From: Nageia nagi
Taxonomy: Eukaryota; Pinophyta
Length of the DNA stretch: 64,000 nucleotides
Direction of reading: 5' to 3'
Assembly (NCBI GenBank): GCA_050084985.1
Contig: JBITNC010000001.1
Location: 42,036,001 to 42,100,000, forward strand
Shown piece after piece: positions 42,505 through 55,850 of this stretch (position 1 is its first letter; the number at the start of each line of letters is the position of its first letter). The notes below the pieces were generated by a model, which searched no databases, was not told the DNA's origin, and saw only the letters and a list, made by a program, of their open reading frames with translations. Made by a program: the position numbers and the translations under genes.

Positions 42505-44740
42505 CAAATGGTTTCCTGGGTTACGATTGACATGGCACAATATTCTACCTCTATGGTAGAGAGAGCAATAGTAGGTTACTTCTTGAAATCCCAAGAGATA
42601 GCACCTAACCCAATGCTAAACACATAAGCAGAGGTTGATTTCATGTCACCTCTATCTCTACCCTAGTCAAAATCTAAGTACCCTAAGAGAACAAATAAGG
42701 GAAACTTGAAATACTTTAGAGTAAGATCCTTTATTCTTGTAACATACCTCAATATTTGCTTAATAGCATTAAGGTTCTCAACATACAGTTTCTATATAAA
42801 CCATGCCATAATATTTACTACAAGCATAATATATGGCCTAAAGATAGTCAAATAAAGAAGACTACCAATAGTTTTCTATAGGATGTCACATCTACCAATT
42901 AAGATTTGGAGATAAAAGATAGAGTGATTCCAGGAGAGACTGAGATTGTAGCAGGTTTGCACTCCTCCATCCCAAACTTTTGCAAAATTTTTAATATATA
43001 AGATTGACTAAGATAATAAGTACAATCTTTGTATTGGTATACTTGTGTACCAAGGTAGTAATGCAAGAGACTAAGATTAGTCATTTCAATTGGTACCTTA
43101 AGTTTGAATATGCATTCTTAGATGATTTCATCATTATTTTATATGATGAAAAGATCATCCACATAAAGAAGAATCAAGAACAAGTCTTATGCTTGATTGA
43201 GCACATATAGATCTGAATCATAGAAGCACTTAGAGAACCTAATATCTGTAAAGTATCATGAAATATTTTATACTAGGCTCTAGGTGCTTGCTTAAGTCCA
43301 TATAAGAACTTTTTTACTTACAAAAAAGGACTCTTTGCCTTACATGATAAATCTTTATAGTTGATTCATGTAGATCTCCACATCTAATTCACCATTGAGA
43401 AATATACTCTTGACATCAAGTTGAGAAAAATTTCATCCTTAAGTTGTTGAAAGTGCAAGGATTAACTTGACTATGGGAATATTTGCCACTGGAGTAAGAT
43501 TTACTCATAATAAAATTCATATTTCTAAGCAAGACCCTAACTAAATTATATTTTACCTTGTAAATCCACTTATTACCAATCATATTCTATTCATTGGGAT
43601 AAGGAACCAAATCCTAATTTTGATTTTTCATTGGAGCCTCATAATCCACTTTCATGGCTTCCATCCAACATTCATTTTTCAAAGTTTTTTTGAATGATGA
43701 GGGATCATTCTTGCTATATATTTTTAGAAATAAGGATTTGTTTAAGGTCATACTTATGATTATCCTTTATGATGGAGAATTTTGCTCCTGAGGTGACTTA
43801 TCTACACTGATATCCAACCAGTTAGGTGCAATAAAATAGTCATCAAGATCATTTAAATCCTCATAAGAGATAGATTTCTCAGGAAGTTCATTAAATTTTA
43901 CATCCCTTAAGATGAACACTGCTCTAAAGGAAGGAGAATAGATCATGTAGCCTCTATGTTGATGGTCATAGCCCATAAAGATACATTTTTTGGATCTCTT
44001 GTCTAGCTTCTCTATTTTTTTATAATGTTCAATAAAGGCATAAGCATCACAACCAAAAATCCTAATGTGAGAGATATTAGGTTTTTTTCCCATCCATGCC
44101 TCATATGAGATTTTACTTTCAACTGCATTTGTAGGACATTTATTTAGGATGTAGATCACAATGTTCACAACTTAACCCTATAAGAAATCAAGGAGATTTT
44201 CCAACATGCACCTAGCCATTTCCTGAATGGTTCTATTATTTCTTTCAACAACACCATTCTGTTGAGGGCTATAAGGGATCGTGAATTACCTCTTGATAAT
44301 GTATTTGGCATAATAGTCATTGAACTCATTGTTATTATATTCACCTCCATTATCAGATGTCAACATCTTTATTTTGAAATTAGTCTGATTTTCAAATAAG
44401 GTTTAAAAATATTTGAACTTGTTAAAGGTTTTATTCTTATGCTCAAGTAAATAACCAAAAGTCATCCTAATACAATCATCAATGAAGATCAAGATATAAA
44501 ATGCTCTCCATGAGACTTAGTCTGAAATGGACCCATCAAGTCTTAATGCACAAGTTAAAGAGGTTTTGTTGTCCTCGTTGCCTTATCTTTCTCAATTTTT
44601 TATCTATTCTTCTTGCCTAATATGCACTTCACATAAAGACCAATTATGGGTGATATCAAAGGCAAACCTTCTACATGTTCTTGAGATTTCAATACTTGAA
44701 CACATTTGTGGTTAAGGTTATTTTTAGAATAAACATTTAT
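42505..44740 (-). mobile_element. Copia-3 relic (RNase H, RT, integrase)
   Basis: Minus-strand relic of the same superfamily as Copia-1 and Copia-2. Integrase is at about 44740-43767 (SYEAWMGKKPNISHIRIFGC at 44100). RT lies at about 43700-42900 (LLHYYLGTQVYQYKDCTY), and RNase H begins at 42700-42505. It is interrupted by Copia-2 at 42504/42505 and resumes at 34368. Gag, protease and LTRs are not found; it loses homology near 44740. Confidence 0.8.
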
Positions 44741-45970
44741 GGTTAAGAACACTTTCACAACAAAGACCCAAATTCAACTAGGTAAAGACCATTATCAATT
44801 TAGGAATATAGAAAAGAAATCAATTCTATCACTTTTCCATTGATTACTATACTTTTATTATTATGGAATTTAAGCATTAAATTATACGAAACAACTAATG
44901 CACCATCCAAACATATATATCTCAAAAAAATTCTCATTAAAGCTTGAAAACAAATTCCACTCTCCTTTATAAGTGTTAAAAAAAATCACCCCCCCTTATT
45001 TAAGATTAACCCATCTTTAAAAATTATCGCCCTTTTGAAAAACATAAGTTCCCAAACTAATTGTTTAAACTTTCCAAAAAAAAATATTAACTCCAAGCTT
45101 TTTTTAATAAATAACTCTCCTTTTTATTTTATTTTTTAAATATTAACCCTCCACTTTTTAAAAAAATTATCTCCCTCATTTATCAAAAAGATAAAAAATA
45201 TATATATATATATATATTTAAAAATAATAATAGTTAATAAGTCATAATTGGTTTGAAAGGAGTCAAACATGTAATTAAAGTATTTGGTACCCATCCATCA
45301 AGCTCCGTACAAGGCATATATATATGAGAGTAGATAAGGAACCACCAGAAGGATCCGTGGGTAGATCAGAGGTGGGCAGAGGGAGCCGCCAGGGTTTGGG
45401 TCAGAGCCCCGTTTTATTATAAAATTTTTAAAAGGATTGACTTTTCTAAAAACATTCAACTGTTCTTTTGATGGATGTCCAAAGTCCAAACCTCCTCCTC
45501 ACATATTTGAATTTTTATTAAAAGTATCAAAACACAACCCTTATTTTTATAAAAACACTTCTTTCAAAGGTTAAAAATTAGTGCCCCCAAATAATTTTTA
45601 ATATAAAAATTATGGACTTTATAAAAAAACTTATATTCCTTTTTTTTATATATTAGAATTTTGAGTTAAAAATTTTAAATGAATGTATATACCTTATAAA
45701 GAGGTAAATATTTTAAGTTTTATTAAATTCTCTTCATTACATAAATATAATATATTTTGTAATAATAATAAAGTCTTTTTTTATGTAAAACAAAACTTAC
45801 AAAGTTAAAAAAAAATTACAAAATTTTAAAAAGTTACAAATTTTGCTATTATAATATATTATTGCTCTTAAAAAAAATTATAAAAAAAATTGTAATCACT
45901 AACATAAAATTATTAGTAAAACAAAAAATATAGCAATAATATATTATTTTATTTGAAGTATTTTTTGCTA
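44741..45970. other. A+T-rich DNA, no gene
   Basis: Mostly poly-purine/poly-pyrimidine and A+T-rich sequence. A small G+C-richer island at 45300-45410 (GGGAGCCGCCAGGGTTTGGG region) encodes nothing recognisable in the open minus frame 45489-45298. It may be a fragment of an unrelated insertion. Confidence 0.35.
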
Positions 45971-45974
45971 AGAA

Positions 45975-46125
45975 ATTGAACTAACATAGCCATACTTAGA
46001 GCTTCTCTTCAATATCTTTTAAGGCTCTTCTTCTTACTCCTTCCATCTTTGGAGATTCACCTTCATTCTTGTGAGGTAAAATCAAGTGAAGGTATAACCT
46101 CTTATCCTTTTTTTTTCAAATTTTG
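45975..46125 (+). mobile_element. copia-type leader relic
   Basis: It resembles the leaders of Copia-1 and Copia-2: an AGAGC-TTCT start, AAGGCTCTTCTTCTTA, CATCTTTGGAGATTC, TTCATTCTTGTGAG, then GTAAAATCAAGTGAAGGTAT. The GTGAG|GTAAAA junction is kept. Upstream LTR sequence is not recognisable. Confidence 0.5.
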
Positions 46126-46149
46126 ACTAGTTCAATTGAAGTAAACAAG

Positions 46150-48100
46150 TCTAAAAATTTATTTTTCAATTGAAGAATCTAATTGTATGACATCATCAAT
46201 ACATCTTGAAATGTACAATTTTATTTCATCTACAACAACTTTAGGGATAATAGTTATTTTAGCTCTAGTATCAATCATATAGTTGTTCACTACCCAACCT
46301 TCTAGTCTCAGGGATAAATAGAAAGGTGAGGGTCTTGTTATACCTATTGTAGCTGGAGGGATAACTTCAAATATAGCATAGATAGGATTCTCTTTCTTAG
46401 CCCTCTTTTTACTATTTTTTAACTTCAAAGCTTCTTGTAAAAGATCTAATTGACCTAGTATCTTTAATGCATCAAACATAGTCATCCTAGAAGGAGTTTT
46501 TTTTAATTCTTCCATAATATTGTATGGAGCATATGGAATGGACTTACTTGGTTCCACTTGCTGATGTGTTCTGAAATGTTGAGTAGCCTTTTCTTTATGA
46601 TAATTAGTGATGAAAGGATATCTCAAAGTACTAGGTCTTTCTTTCTCTAGGATTTCTTTTCTAATTGTAGCAAGGTTTATTTCACTTAAGGTATTAATAT
46701 CTAATTTTGATAGAAGAGTACCTAGATTAAATGGAACTTGATGATGTTGGTTATGAGGTTGAGCTAAGGGTGCCTTAGCTTTCTTAGGTTCATGTTGGGC
46801 TTGAGTGGGAGCTCGATATTACTAAGTGGCTTGATGATGCTATGGAACTGCTGAAGAAGTTACTCTAATTTAAACATAATTTGCTTATTCTCTAACATAT
46901 TTTGGAACCCAAAAATTGACCATTGTGAGATCAATAGCATGATCTGAAGCAGGTTCTACCATCTGATCAGAATGTAAGCCTAAATATTGATGTTGATACA
47001 TTGCACATGAATTTAGAAAATGAGGAGTTGAACATGGTGGACACTATTTCATAATGCTCGAAGTAGCACTATCTACAGAACTAGTCATAACAGCATTCTC
47101 AATTATTTTAAGAGGATTTGACTATTTTGGTTGGTTGACCTTTAGTTGGAATCTTAATTGATACTGAGTATCGTATCTTCTATAATTAAAACCATGATTC
47201 TACCTTTCTTACAAAGTGAGCTTATTGGTTAGATTTTTAATAGTTACCTCCAACTACCTTATTCTTTCCTCTTCTTAAGATTTAAGTTCAGTACCAGTAC
47301 TTGTAGATGCAGGAGCAGGTAATGCTAGTAATTGATTTTGGACAATAGGTTTGGGAGGAAGTGGTAAGGCTAGAACTTTAGGGTGACTAATTTATGGAGC
47401 CTATTTGGGAGGTAAATTTGAAAAAATAGGCATGATTATTCTAGGTTGCATTTTATCAAAGGACACCAGAGTATATTCTTGGATTTTTGCTATCTGGTAA
47501 ACATCTAGGAATGTATCTTTTGACATAACAATAAGCATATTGAGGTTAAGAAGAAAAGCTTTCCTATAATACATCAAAGCTTATGCATTTGTTGGTCTAA
47601 TCTTTGCTAGTATGGATTTCTATGTTCTTTCAAATCTGATATTGAAGTCATCAATAGATTCATGAGAATGTCTTTTGATACATGCTATGAGGCTAAAGAA
47701 CTTGCAATCATCACCATATGTAGCAAATCTTTTAATTAAAGCTTAACACAACTCTCCCTATGAATTTATAGATTAAGGGGTAAGAGTTATGAACCACTTA
47801 GCTACTTTACCTTTAAAAGAGTGTGACAATAACCTAATCATCATGGTTTCATCAATAATATCGAAGCTTGAAGCCAACAAAGATACATCTTAATAATGTT
47901 CATATGGCATCTTTTCAGAGCCATCATACTTAGGCAAAACTTTGAAAGCTACTTGAGGTATAGGAGATGAATTAATAGCTACAACCAAAGAATGACTATT
48001 ATTTTAAGTAGAAAAATTTGCTGGTTAAGCAATACATGAAGAATATGTAGAAGATAAAGGATTTTCTGGAAATGAATCAAATGCAACTGATAGAGGGGTT
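46150..48100 (-). pseudogene. gypsy gag and protease relic, inverted relative to its pol
   Basis: On the minus strand, gag starts near 48000 (VLPKYDGSEKMPYEHY, then LLSHSFKGKVAKWFITLTP), the Retrotrans_gag pattern. It continues through decayed frames to a protease at about 46340-46170 (PSPFYLSLRLEGW, MIDTRAKITIIP, where the family has an Asp-Ser/Thr-Gly active site). It stops near 46150. The RT of a gypsy element begins on the opposite strand at about 48115, directly beside the gag start. Confidence 0.7.
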
Positions 48101-48114
48101 ACCCTTAAAGGGAC

Positions 48115-50652
48115 CAAAGGAGACACAAACCAAAGATAGAAGAAGCTATGAAATAGGATTTAATTGAGCTCCTTGATTCAAAAATCATTTATCCTATCAA
48201 GCATTCTTCTTGGGTTGTAAATCTAGTTCTTATTAGAAAGAAAAGTGGAAAAATTAGACTATGTGTTGATTTCAAAAATTTGAATAAAGTGCCCTTTAAT
48301 TATCCTCTCCCTCTAATGGAGTAGATCTTGCATACAGTAGTCAAAGCTTGCTATTTTTTGATGATTAATGGTTACTCAGGATTTAATCAGATTTGGGTAA
48401 AGGATGAAGATCAATTCAAAACTGCATTTACAACTAAATGGGGGACATTTTCTTTTCAAAAGATGCCATTTGGTCTTTTTAATGCAGGAGCCACTTTTTA
48501 AAGAGCCATGGATCATGTATTTGGTGAGCTAATAAATAAGATTATACTGATCTATCTAGATAATATCACTATCTTCTCCAAAAGTAGAAGTGATCAACTG
48601 GAACATCTAAGATTAGTCTTTGAAAGATGCATTAAATTTGGCATTTCAATCAACCTAAAAAAGTCAATTTTTATGGTCAACCAAGGGAAGTTACTTGGCC
48701 ACATTATCTCAAAAGAGGGACTAGCAATTGATCTAGATAGAGTAAAAGCTATAGAAGCATTACCACTCTCCTCTAACAAGAAGGCCTTACAATCATTCCT
48801 TAGTTAGATCAATTTTGTTAGAAAATTTATCAATAATTTTTTAGAGATTGTATCTCCAATCACTTTAATGCTAAATAAATATGTTGTATTTTCCTAGTCA
48901 TGTGAAGCAAAAGTAGCCTTCAAAGAAATAAAAAGGCTATAACAAAAGCTCCTATGCTTAAAAATCTTGATATGTTAAAAGATTTCATTATGTATGCACA
49001 TGGAGCATACAGGAGCATTATTGCAATTCTAGCACAAAAAGATGATAATAATGAAGAACACCTGATTGCTTTTCATAGCCAAACACTGCATCAACACCAG
49101 CAAAGGTACTCATTTATTGAAAAATAAGTGTTTTCCATCATGAAGAGACTTAAAAACTTCAAGCATTATATCTTCCACAATAGAATCCTTGTATATACTA
49201 TTCATCCACATGTAAGAAATTATATCATACAAGGAAATCTAAGTGAAGGAAATGCTAGTTGGATTATTAAAATAATGGAATATGACATAGAAATTAAGCT
49301 AACCAAGCTAATCAAAGGCAAGATTCTCTATGAAAATATAGCTAAAGCTTCACATATGATTATTCTTATGGAGGATGAGCAGCAACCTAATCATGAAAGT
49401 GATTGGATTAAGCAAATCATGGTTTATTTTCAAACTAGCAGGTGCCCTGAAGCTCTAGATAGATTTTAAAGAAGGAGATTCATGTTGCATGCCTTTAAAT
49501 TTATCATGATAAATGACCATTTGTACAAGAAGAAATTTTGATCAAACCCTTCTTAGATGTGTGACTCAATATGAATATTGTAGAATATTTCATGAATTTC
49601 ATTACTGATTCTTTGGTAGGCATTATAGTGGACAAACTACAATAGCAAAGGTATTACAAGTTAGATATTATTGGCCCACTATATTTCAAGATTCATTCAA
49701 AATTACTTAAGAATGTGATAAGTGCAATAGATTTGTGGAAAAGAGAAGACAAGCTATAATGCCTCTCAAACCTGTGGTAGTTGAAGAGCCCTTTCAACAA
49801 TGGGGTATGGACTTCATTGGTGTCATAAACCCAAATTTCTCGATAGGACACAAGTATTTTGACTGCAATAGATTACCTCACTAGATGGTCAGAGGCTATG
49901 ACATGTAGAAATGCAAATCAATAGAAATGATTAAAAGGATAATCACTTGCTTTGGAATCCCACAGACTATTATGTCAGATAATGGTCCAGCTTTTACTGG
50001 AGGTAATTTATCAAGCTTTGTAGCTTAGTATGGAGTGTACTAGTTATTCTCTTCAAACTATTACCCATAAGGTAATGGGTTAGCTAAGTCAACTAATAAA
50101 AATCTAACCCAAATTATCAAGAGAATAATTGAAGGGAATCCTAGATAGTGGCATACATAATTGGAATTTGCATTATGGGCTAATAGACTTAGTATTAAAT
50201 TAGCAATAAAAACATTCCCATATGGATTGGTGTATGGTAAAAGACCTGTGTTGCCAATACACATAGAATTACTAGCTTTGAAAATCCTACAAGAAATGGA
50301 AGACCATCACTTTGAGCCACTACAATCCAGATATAGTTAGCTCCTAAAATTGGAGGAAGATTAAAACAAAGCATATGAGTCATTCCAACACCAGAAAATC
50401 ATCAAGAAGTGGTTTGATAAGAAAAAGTCTTCCTGAGTGAAGTTTGAACTAGGTGATATTGTCCTCAAATGGGATGAGGAAAGAGCAAAGCTTGAAAGAC
50501 ATCAAAATTTTGATTATCTTTGGAGTAGGCCTTACATCATCACCCAGGCTATGCAAAATAATGCATTCAAATTGCAACATATTATCGGGTCCTGGGAATT
50601 ACCTATTCCCATCAATGGGATCTATTTGAAACATTACCAAGTGATGAGGTAA
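48115..50652 (+). pseudogene. gypsy RT, RNase H and integrase relic
   Basis: The plus strand gives RT from about 48130: SSWVVNLVLIRKKSGKIRLC, then a KTAFTT-WGTF block, KMPFGLFNAGATF and YLDNI at the active site where YLDDI is expected. LGHIISKEG follows. RNase H is poorly kept (48900-49470). Integrase has HYSG...YYWP and a C..C pair (49617-49735), QQWGMDFIGV and a D-N-G core (49980). A final ...WSRPYIITQ, INGIYLKHYQ segment ends near 50650. Stops and shifts are throughout. LTRs are not identified with certainty. Confidence 0.8.
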
Positions 50653-51200
50653 GCTTGTAGTGCCTGCAAAGCAATGTATATTGTAAATTTTTTTTATCAA
50701 AAAAAATTACACAATTTTCAAAATGTAAGTAGTAATTAATGCTCAACTTTAATTCAAACTTATCAAGAATTAATGTTGATGTATTGCTTAGCTATCAATT
50801 TTAATTTAGCTTTATCAAGAGTTAATGATGCTGTACTACTCAACTATCACTAAATAAAGTAGCATTTAATGAGAGATTTCCTCAAATTTCACAAACTATC
50901 ACATAAGTATAATAAGTTAAGTCTGGTGTGCTTTGAATTTACTAATCTAGCCTATGCCAGCTCAATTCGTAGAATGCGTAGGTATCAAAATCCTTAAGAA
51001 GCAATTTCCATTAATGAAAATCTTACCAACATGGACAAATAAAATTCCCCCCATACTCTATAGTTCAACACTTAGCCAATTTCAAGCACACAAGCTTCTA
51101 GACCATTCAGAGCCTAGAGATTTCAGAGCGAAGTTATGTTGAAAGAGAGAAAAGTTATAAGATCTCGCATTGCCTAGATTGCTATTTTTAAATGAAAACC
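50653..51200. other. post-pol untranslated region
   Basis: A+T-rich sequence with a duplicated TATCAAGAATTAATG / TATCAAGAGTTAATGATG block about 60 bp apart (near 50761 and 50813). It probably links the gypsy pol to the downstream ORF relic. Confidence 0.35.
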
Positions 51201-54200
51201 AGAGGTTCAAAGAAGGGTGTTAATATCATGGCAACCTCTCAGTCATCCTCTATAGCTAAAGTAGAATAACTCGATGTTAACCTTCTTTCCTTGCAAGAAG
51301 AATATCTTGAGAATGCACCAAAGATAAACTAAACTAAGATGGGGGTAATTAATCATATGGACACATGGAGAGCTGACCCTAGTCACATTCTTCTGCAACT
51401 TAAAACACTTGAAGTGATCGGTTTGCTCTTTCGAAAAGAGATATCATGATTGACCAAGGCCTAGCATATTATGTGCCCTATGATACCTTTACTTTCCCCA
51501 AGCTCTTATACTCTTTGGTACATAAGCATCATTAAAAAAGTTATCAAATAGGAATGTTCAAAAGACTAAAGAGGGAGATACATCTAAACCTATGTTTGAA
51601 GTAGTACTGGATTACTCTCCTAACTCCATCATCCAAGTATTTGCTATTTCAATAGATTGGACCTTCCATGTTAAGAAATAAATAGATTTGAAAAAGGAGA
51701 AGCATGATTTTTATATCAATCAAGATGAAATGTTGAGCTAGATTAGTGGAAGATAACAAGATAGCAGAAAATTCAAACTCTTACCAAGCTACCAGATAGC
51801 TCTTTTTGAAAGAAAGAAGGATAGAGAAGTGATGTAGGCATTGGTGGTTATCTTGGGAAAGAAGACCCAAATTGAAGCAGATGAAGCCATGGTGCATATG
51901 GCTTATAACATTTTAGAGGCTCACATCTGCTATGACTTCCCAACTTTTATAACTGGAGAAATTAAGAGGTGTCTATTTAAAATTGAGAAGTCAAATTTCA
52001 AACATTCCTCATATCTTTGATGGCTCTTTACCCATCAAAATTTGGATAAACTCATAAAGGTAGGGCTCCCAGTTGAGCTGACTAGTTCCAATGCTTCATC
52101 GATACCAATTTTAACTAAGTTGCATGGATCCTAATATGAATTCATGGATAAGTTCTATGCAACAACAATGAAAATTTTGACTAGAAAACTCCCCAGCAAA
52201 CTATACAAAAGTAAAATGAGGGAGCTACAAGGAGCAAATAAAATCAATGACTCATACTTCCTAAAAAGTCACATCATGATAATCAGGTATGGGCATTTTG
52301 AGAGACCCTTCTTATTACCTAAATATGTAACCCCCCAGTTATACTCAATAGAGATGGGAAGACAAATTTGTGCTATAAAGAGCAAGTATGGATCTAGGGG
52401 TAAATTTAAATCTATTGTAGATATACTAGCTTCTACTGAGAATTTGACTCTTTTAGAGATAGGATGTAAAGATAGTATAGCCCAATTCATTGAATAGAAT
52501 TTCAAGTTAGATAAGGTGGAAGCTACATGGATGTATGACCCATCAGGAGAGATGACCTAGATAATAAGGTCATGTAAACAATGTCTAGCATTTATCCATG
52601 ATAGTAGGCCCCACATAGAATATTTTGTAAATAAAATTGAGAAAAAAGCATACATGTACCCAAATTGGGAATTTATACCCCTAAATAAGGCCTGGATGGC
52701 CCTTTAAGGAATAAGAAAATATAGAAACTGGAAAAATAAGAGATAAGATTTTATCATCAAACCAAAGGTCCTCACCCAATTAGCATATCTTGGGTGGGGT
52801 ACCAATAAAATTCATTATTTTACAAAATTCAGATTTGAATACACTACAAAAATTCACCACATTGAGAGTGAATTATTTGAAAATTTTTAATATGATAAGT
52901 ACTGGGAGGTAAAGTATAGCAAAGATCCCTTACCAGAATTGGGACAACCCCTTCCTCCTCATTTTCAAGGAAAACCTGTTATAAGAGCAAAGCCAGTACA
53001 GATAGGACAACCATCTAGCATGGTTGAAGTTCTAAAGAAAGAAGAATAGGACCCTTCAGACACTACCACCTCTTCCCAAGAGACTTCTCCAAAAAAGAAA
53101 AAGAAAATGCAAACTCTTACTCAAAAATAGTAGATACTAGAGAAGGAACAGAAGCCTGCAAAGAAGCCCCATTCCACTACAACAAGGTCACAATCATAAA
53201 TGATTATACCTTCACCTTCAAAGGTAACAGAATAAGTTCCAAAGGTGGTGGTAAAAGAAACAAAAAAAAATTGATACAAAAGAGTTTAGGGAGCCTCAGG
53301 ATACAGATATTGGTATTGCATAAGAAGCTCAAGCATAAGAACAAACACAAACCTCGAAAGAGAAGCAAAGCCAAATTCAAAGAGGTAGGGGAAGCTTGCC
53401 TAAAGGTAGTGGATCTGTAGCAATTGCACCTAGAGGAGGATCAAGAGATGATGATGATGATCACAAGTTCAGGAAAAAGAAAGACTCTGGCCCAATGGAT
53501 AAGCTCAAAGATAAAGATAAAGACATGAAAGAGGTAGAGTCAGAAATAGAAGCTCAAGACTTAACATCTCCCTGATAGACACAATATATTCAGCAAGTTA
53601 AGACACCTATTTCAGGTGGAATTGTTACTTCCCATTCTTTAATTCCTATAGCCTCGTAAGAGGAAATAAAGTCAATTTTTTCTACATAAATTATAGAGCC
53701 CATTAATTGGGCAACTTTTGTTAATAAGTCTCCTATGCTTCTTGAGCAACAGTCAAGAATTTTGAGCAAAGTAACAGAGATGGAAGATATTAAAATAGCA
53801 TAGATGCCTTTCAAATAAGGGTAGCTAGATATTACTTCCACAACCATAATAGATGTGAATACATAAAGTACATCAATAATTGACTAGTTCAGATTTCTTG
53901 TAAATACTTTAATGGAAACCAACAAGAGTCTTCAAGCAATGGAGACCAAGATAAAAAAATTAAATAAGAAAATAAATCAGTATAAGAAAGACTGCTACCT
54001 TAAAGATAAAATAGTGGCTGGGTTGCAAAATAAAAATAAAAAATTAATTACAAGGCTTGATAAATAAAAATTAGAGTTTGAAAAGAGCATAACAACAACA
54101 AAATTTGAGCTTGATGTTGTAAATCAAATAAGAGAATATCTCAAAGCTCAAGATGCAATTATTGATGCTCAAAAGGTCAAGGAGGTTAAAGCTAAGCTAC

Positions 54201-54660
54201 AAACTACAATTGCAACAAATAAAGTTCTATTTGATGATAATGCAAAGTTGTTATTGCTCATGAAAAATTTCAAAAAATCTTTAGTGGAGTAATTGGAAGA
54301 TAGAATGGTAACATTATCACACTCACATCTGCTGAAGGAAGAAACTATACAAGCCATCAAGGAGTTCTATGCTCAAAATGCTCTCCATAAGCTAGCTTTG
54401 GATACACCTAAAGTAATATTAAAAAGGATACAGGACCATTTGAGAATCTTAACTAAAAAAAGAAATAGTAACGATCTCTTCCAATCCAAAATAGTTGTAT
54501 TAGAAGAGGATCCAAGATATTTGTGAACTTCAAAATTTGGTGTTCAACATGGAGATAAATAAGCACTAGCTCATAATAGAGATGGGATTCAGTTAAAAAT
54601 TATTTAATTCTTTGATTGAGATGAAGGATCCCAAATTATGGGAAGAATAGAATGTATAAG
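51200..54660 (+). pseudogene. decayed long ORF of unknown function with coiled-coil end
   Basis: About 1,100 codons of protein-like sequence in the same direction as the gypsy pol, with frequent stops but long collinear stretches. 52144-52497 is open (MDKFYATTMKILTRKLPSKL at its start) and the same frame continues through 53040. 53340-53575 has a charged, basic linker (KKKDSGPMDKLKDKDKDMKE). 53910-54530 reads as a long heptad-like coiled coil (NKKINQYKKDCYLKDKIVAG). No known domain is recognised. It could be an extra 3' ORF of the gypsy element, of the kind known in some large plant Ty3 elements, or an unrelated captured gene. Confidence 0.5.
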
Positions 54661-55266
54661 GTAGTGCTACAAATTGGGTAGCCAATACCATTCAGTTCCT
54701 TGAACAATCTTTTTTTGAGAAATAAATCTCAGACTTGCAAAAAATAAATGAGTTGGCTCAGGAGGCCATTACAAAAATTTTATATGCTAAAAGGTTGAAT
54801 AGTGTTCTGATAAGGTTTAAAGCAGATACAAAGAAGAGTAAGGCATTCCCTATCTTATCATAAGTTTATTATAAAGATCTAAGTGATCTAAATAAAAAGA
54901 TGTAGCCATTCCTCCCTCCAAACCTAATGGCAGTAGTTGAGACCTCAACCAGGTCCATTTTTGGACAAGCCATTAGAAGTAATAGTTAAAAGGTTCTATT
55001 CTCTAGTAGATAGAGACTCCAAAGAGCCACCAGAAGATTGTATTCTTTTAGAATTACACTCTAAATTGGGGTAATTCTATTATTCTTTAGTCTTCGAGAG
55101 TTGAGAGAACTCAAGAGTTATGTCATCTTCTTCAAGATACCTGGGAGAATTGTAAAAAATACCTAAGAGTCATGTATATAAGACTATACAAGAATTATAT
55201 TTATTGCCTTAGGATCTCCAAAAAATTATTTACACAAGTGTCCAAGACTTGCACAAATTCAAAGCC

Positions 55267-55850
55267 AAATTTTTGAAGAACATCAATAGAGCCTAATGAT
55301 TCTAAGATATGATGTCACTTTTTTTATCGAAATCAATGGGTCTCGAAGCAAGTAATGGCAGGTGCAAATTTTTGAAGAATATCAATAGAGCCCACTGATT
55401 TTGAGACATGATGTCACATTTTTTTATTAAAAGTAGCAAGTCCTAGAGCAAGCAATGGTAGGTGTAGATTTTTAAAGAAGATCAATAGAGCCCATCGATT
55501 CTGAGACATGACATCACTTTTTTGATCGAAATCAGTGGATCCTAGAGCAAGCAATGGTAAGTGTAGATTTTTGAAGAATATCAATAGAGCCCACTGATTC
55601 TAAGACATGATGTCACTTTTTTGATCGAAATCAACGAGTCCCAAAGCAAGCAATGGCGAGTGTAGATTTTTAAAGAATATCAATAGAGCCCATTGATTCT
55701 AAGAGATGATGTCACATTTTTTGATGAAAATCAGTAGGTCCTGATAGAATCAGAACATCAATAGAACCCATCAATTTTGAGAGATGATGTCATGATTTTT
55801 GGCTAAAGTTAGTAGGTCTTGAAGGAGCTAGATCATCAATAGAGCTTGGA
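55267..55850. repeat. 100-bp tandem repeat array
   Basis: About five full and two shorter copies of a 99-101 bp unit starting GATTTTTGAAGAATATCAAT and containing GAGCCCACTGATTCTAAGAC, ATGATGTCAC and GCAAGCAATGG. The last two copies lose about 15-20 bp at the end. Copies are clearly diverged from one another. Confidence 0.85.

Noticed and set aside
55267-55850. CRISPR-like array
   Set aside because: Units are contiguous 100-bp tandem repeats without unique spacers, and the DNA is plant nuclear.
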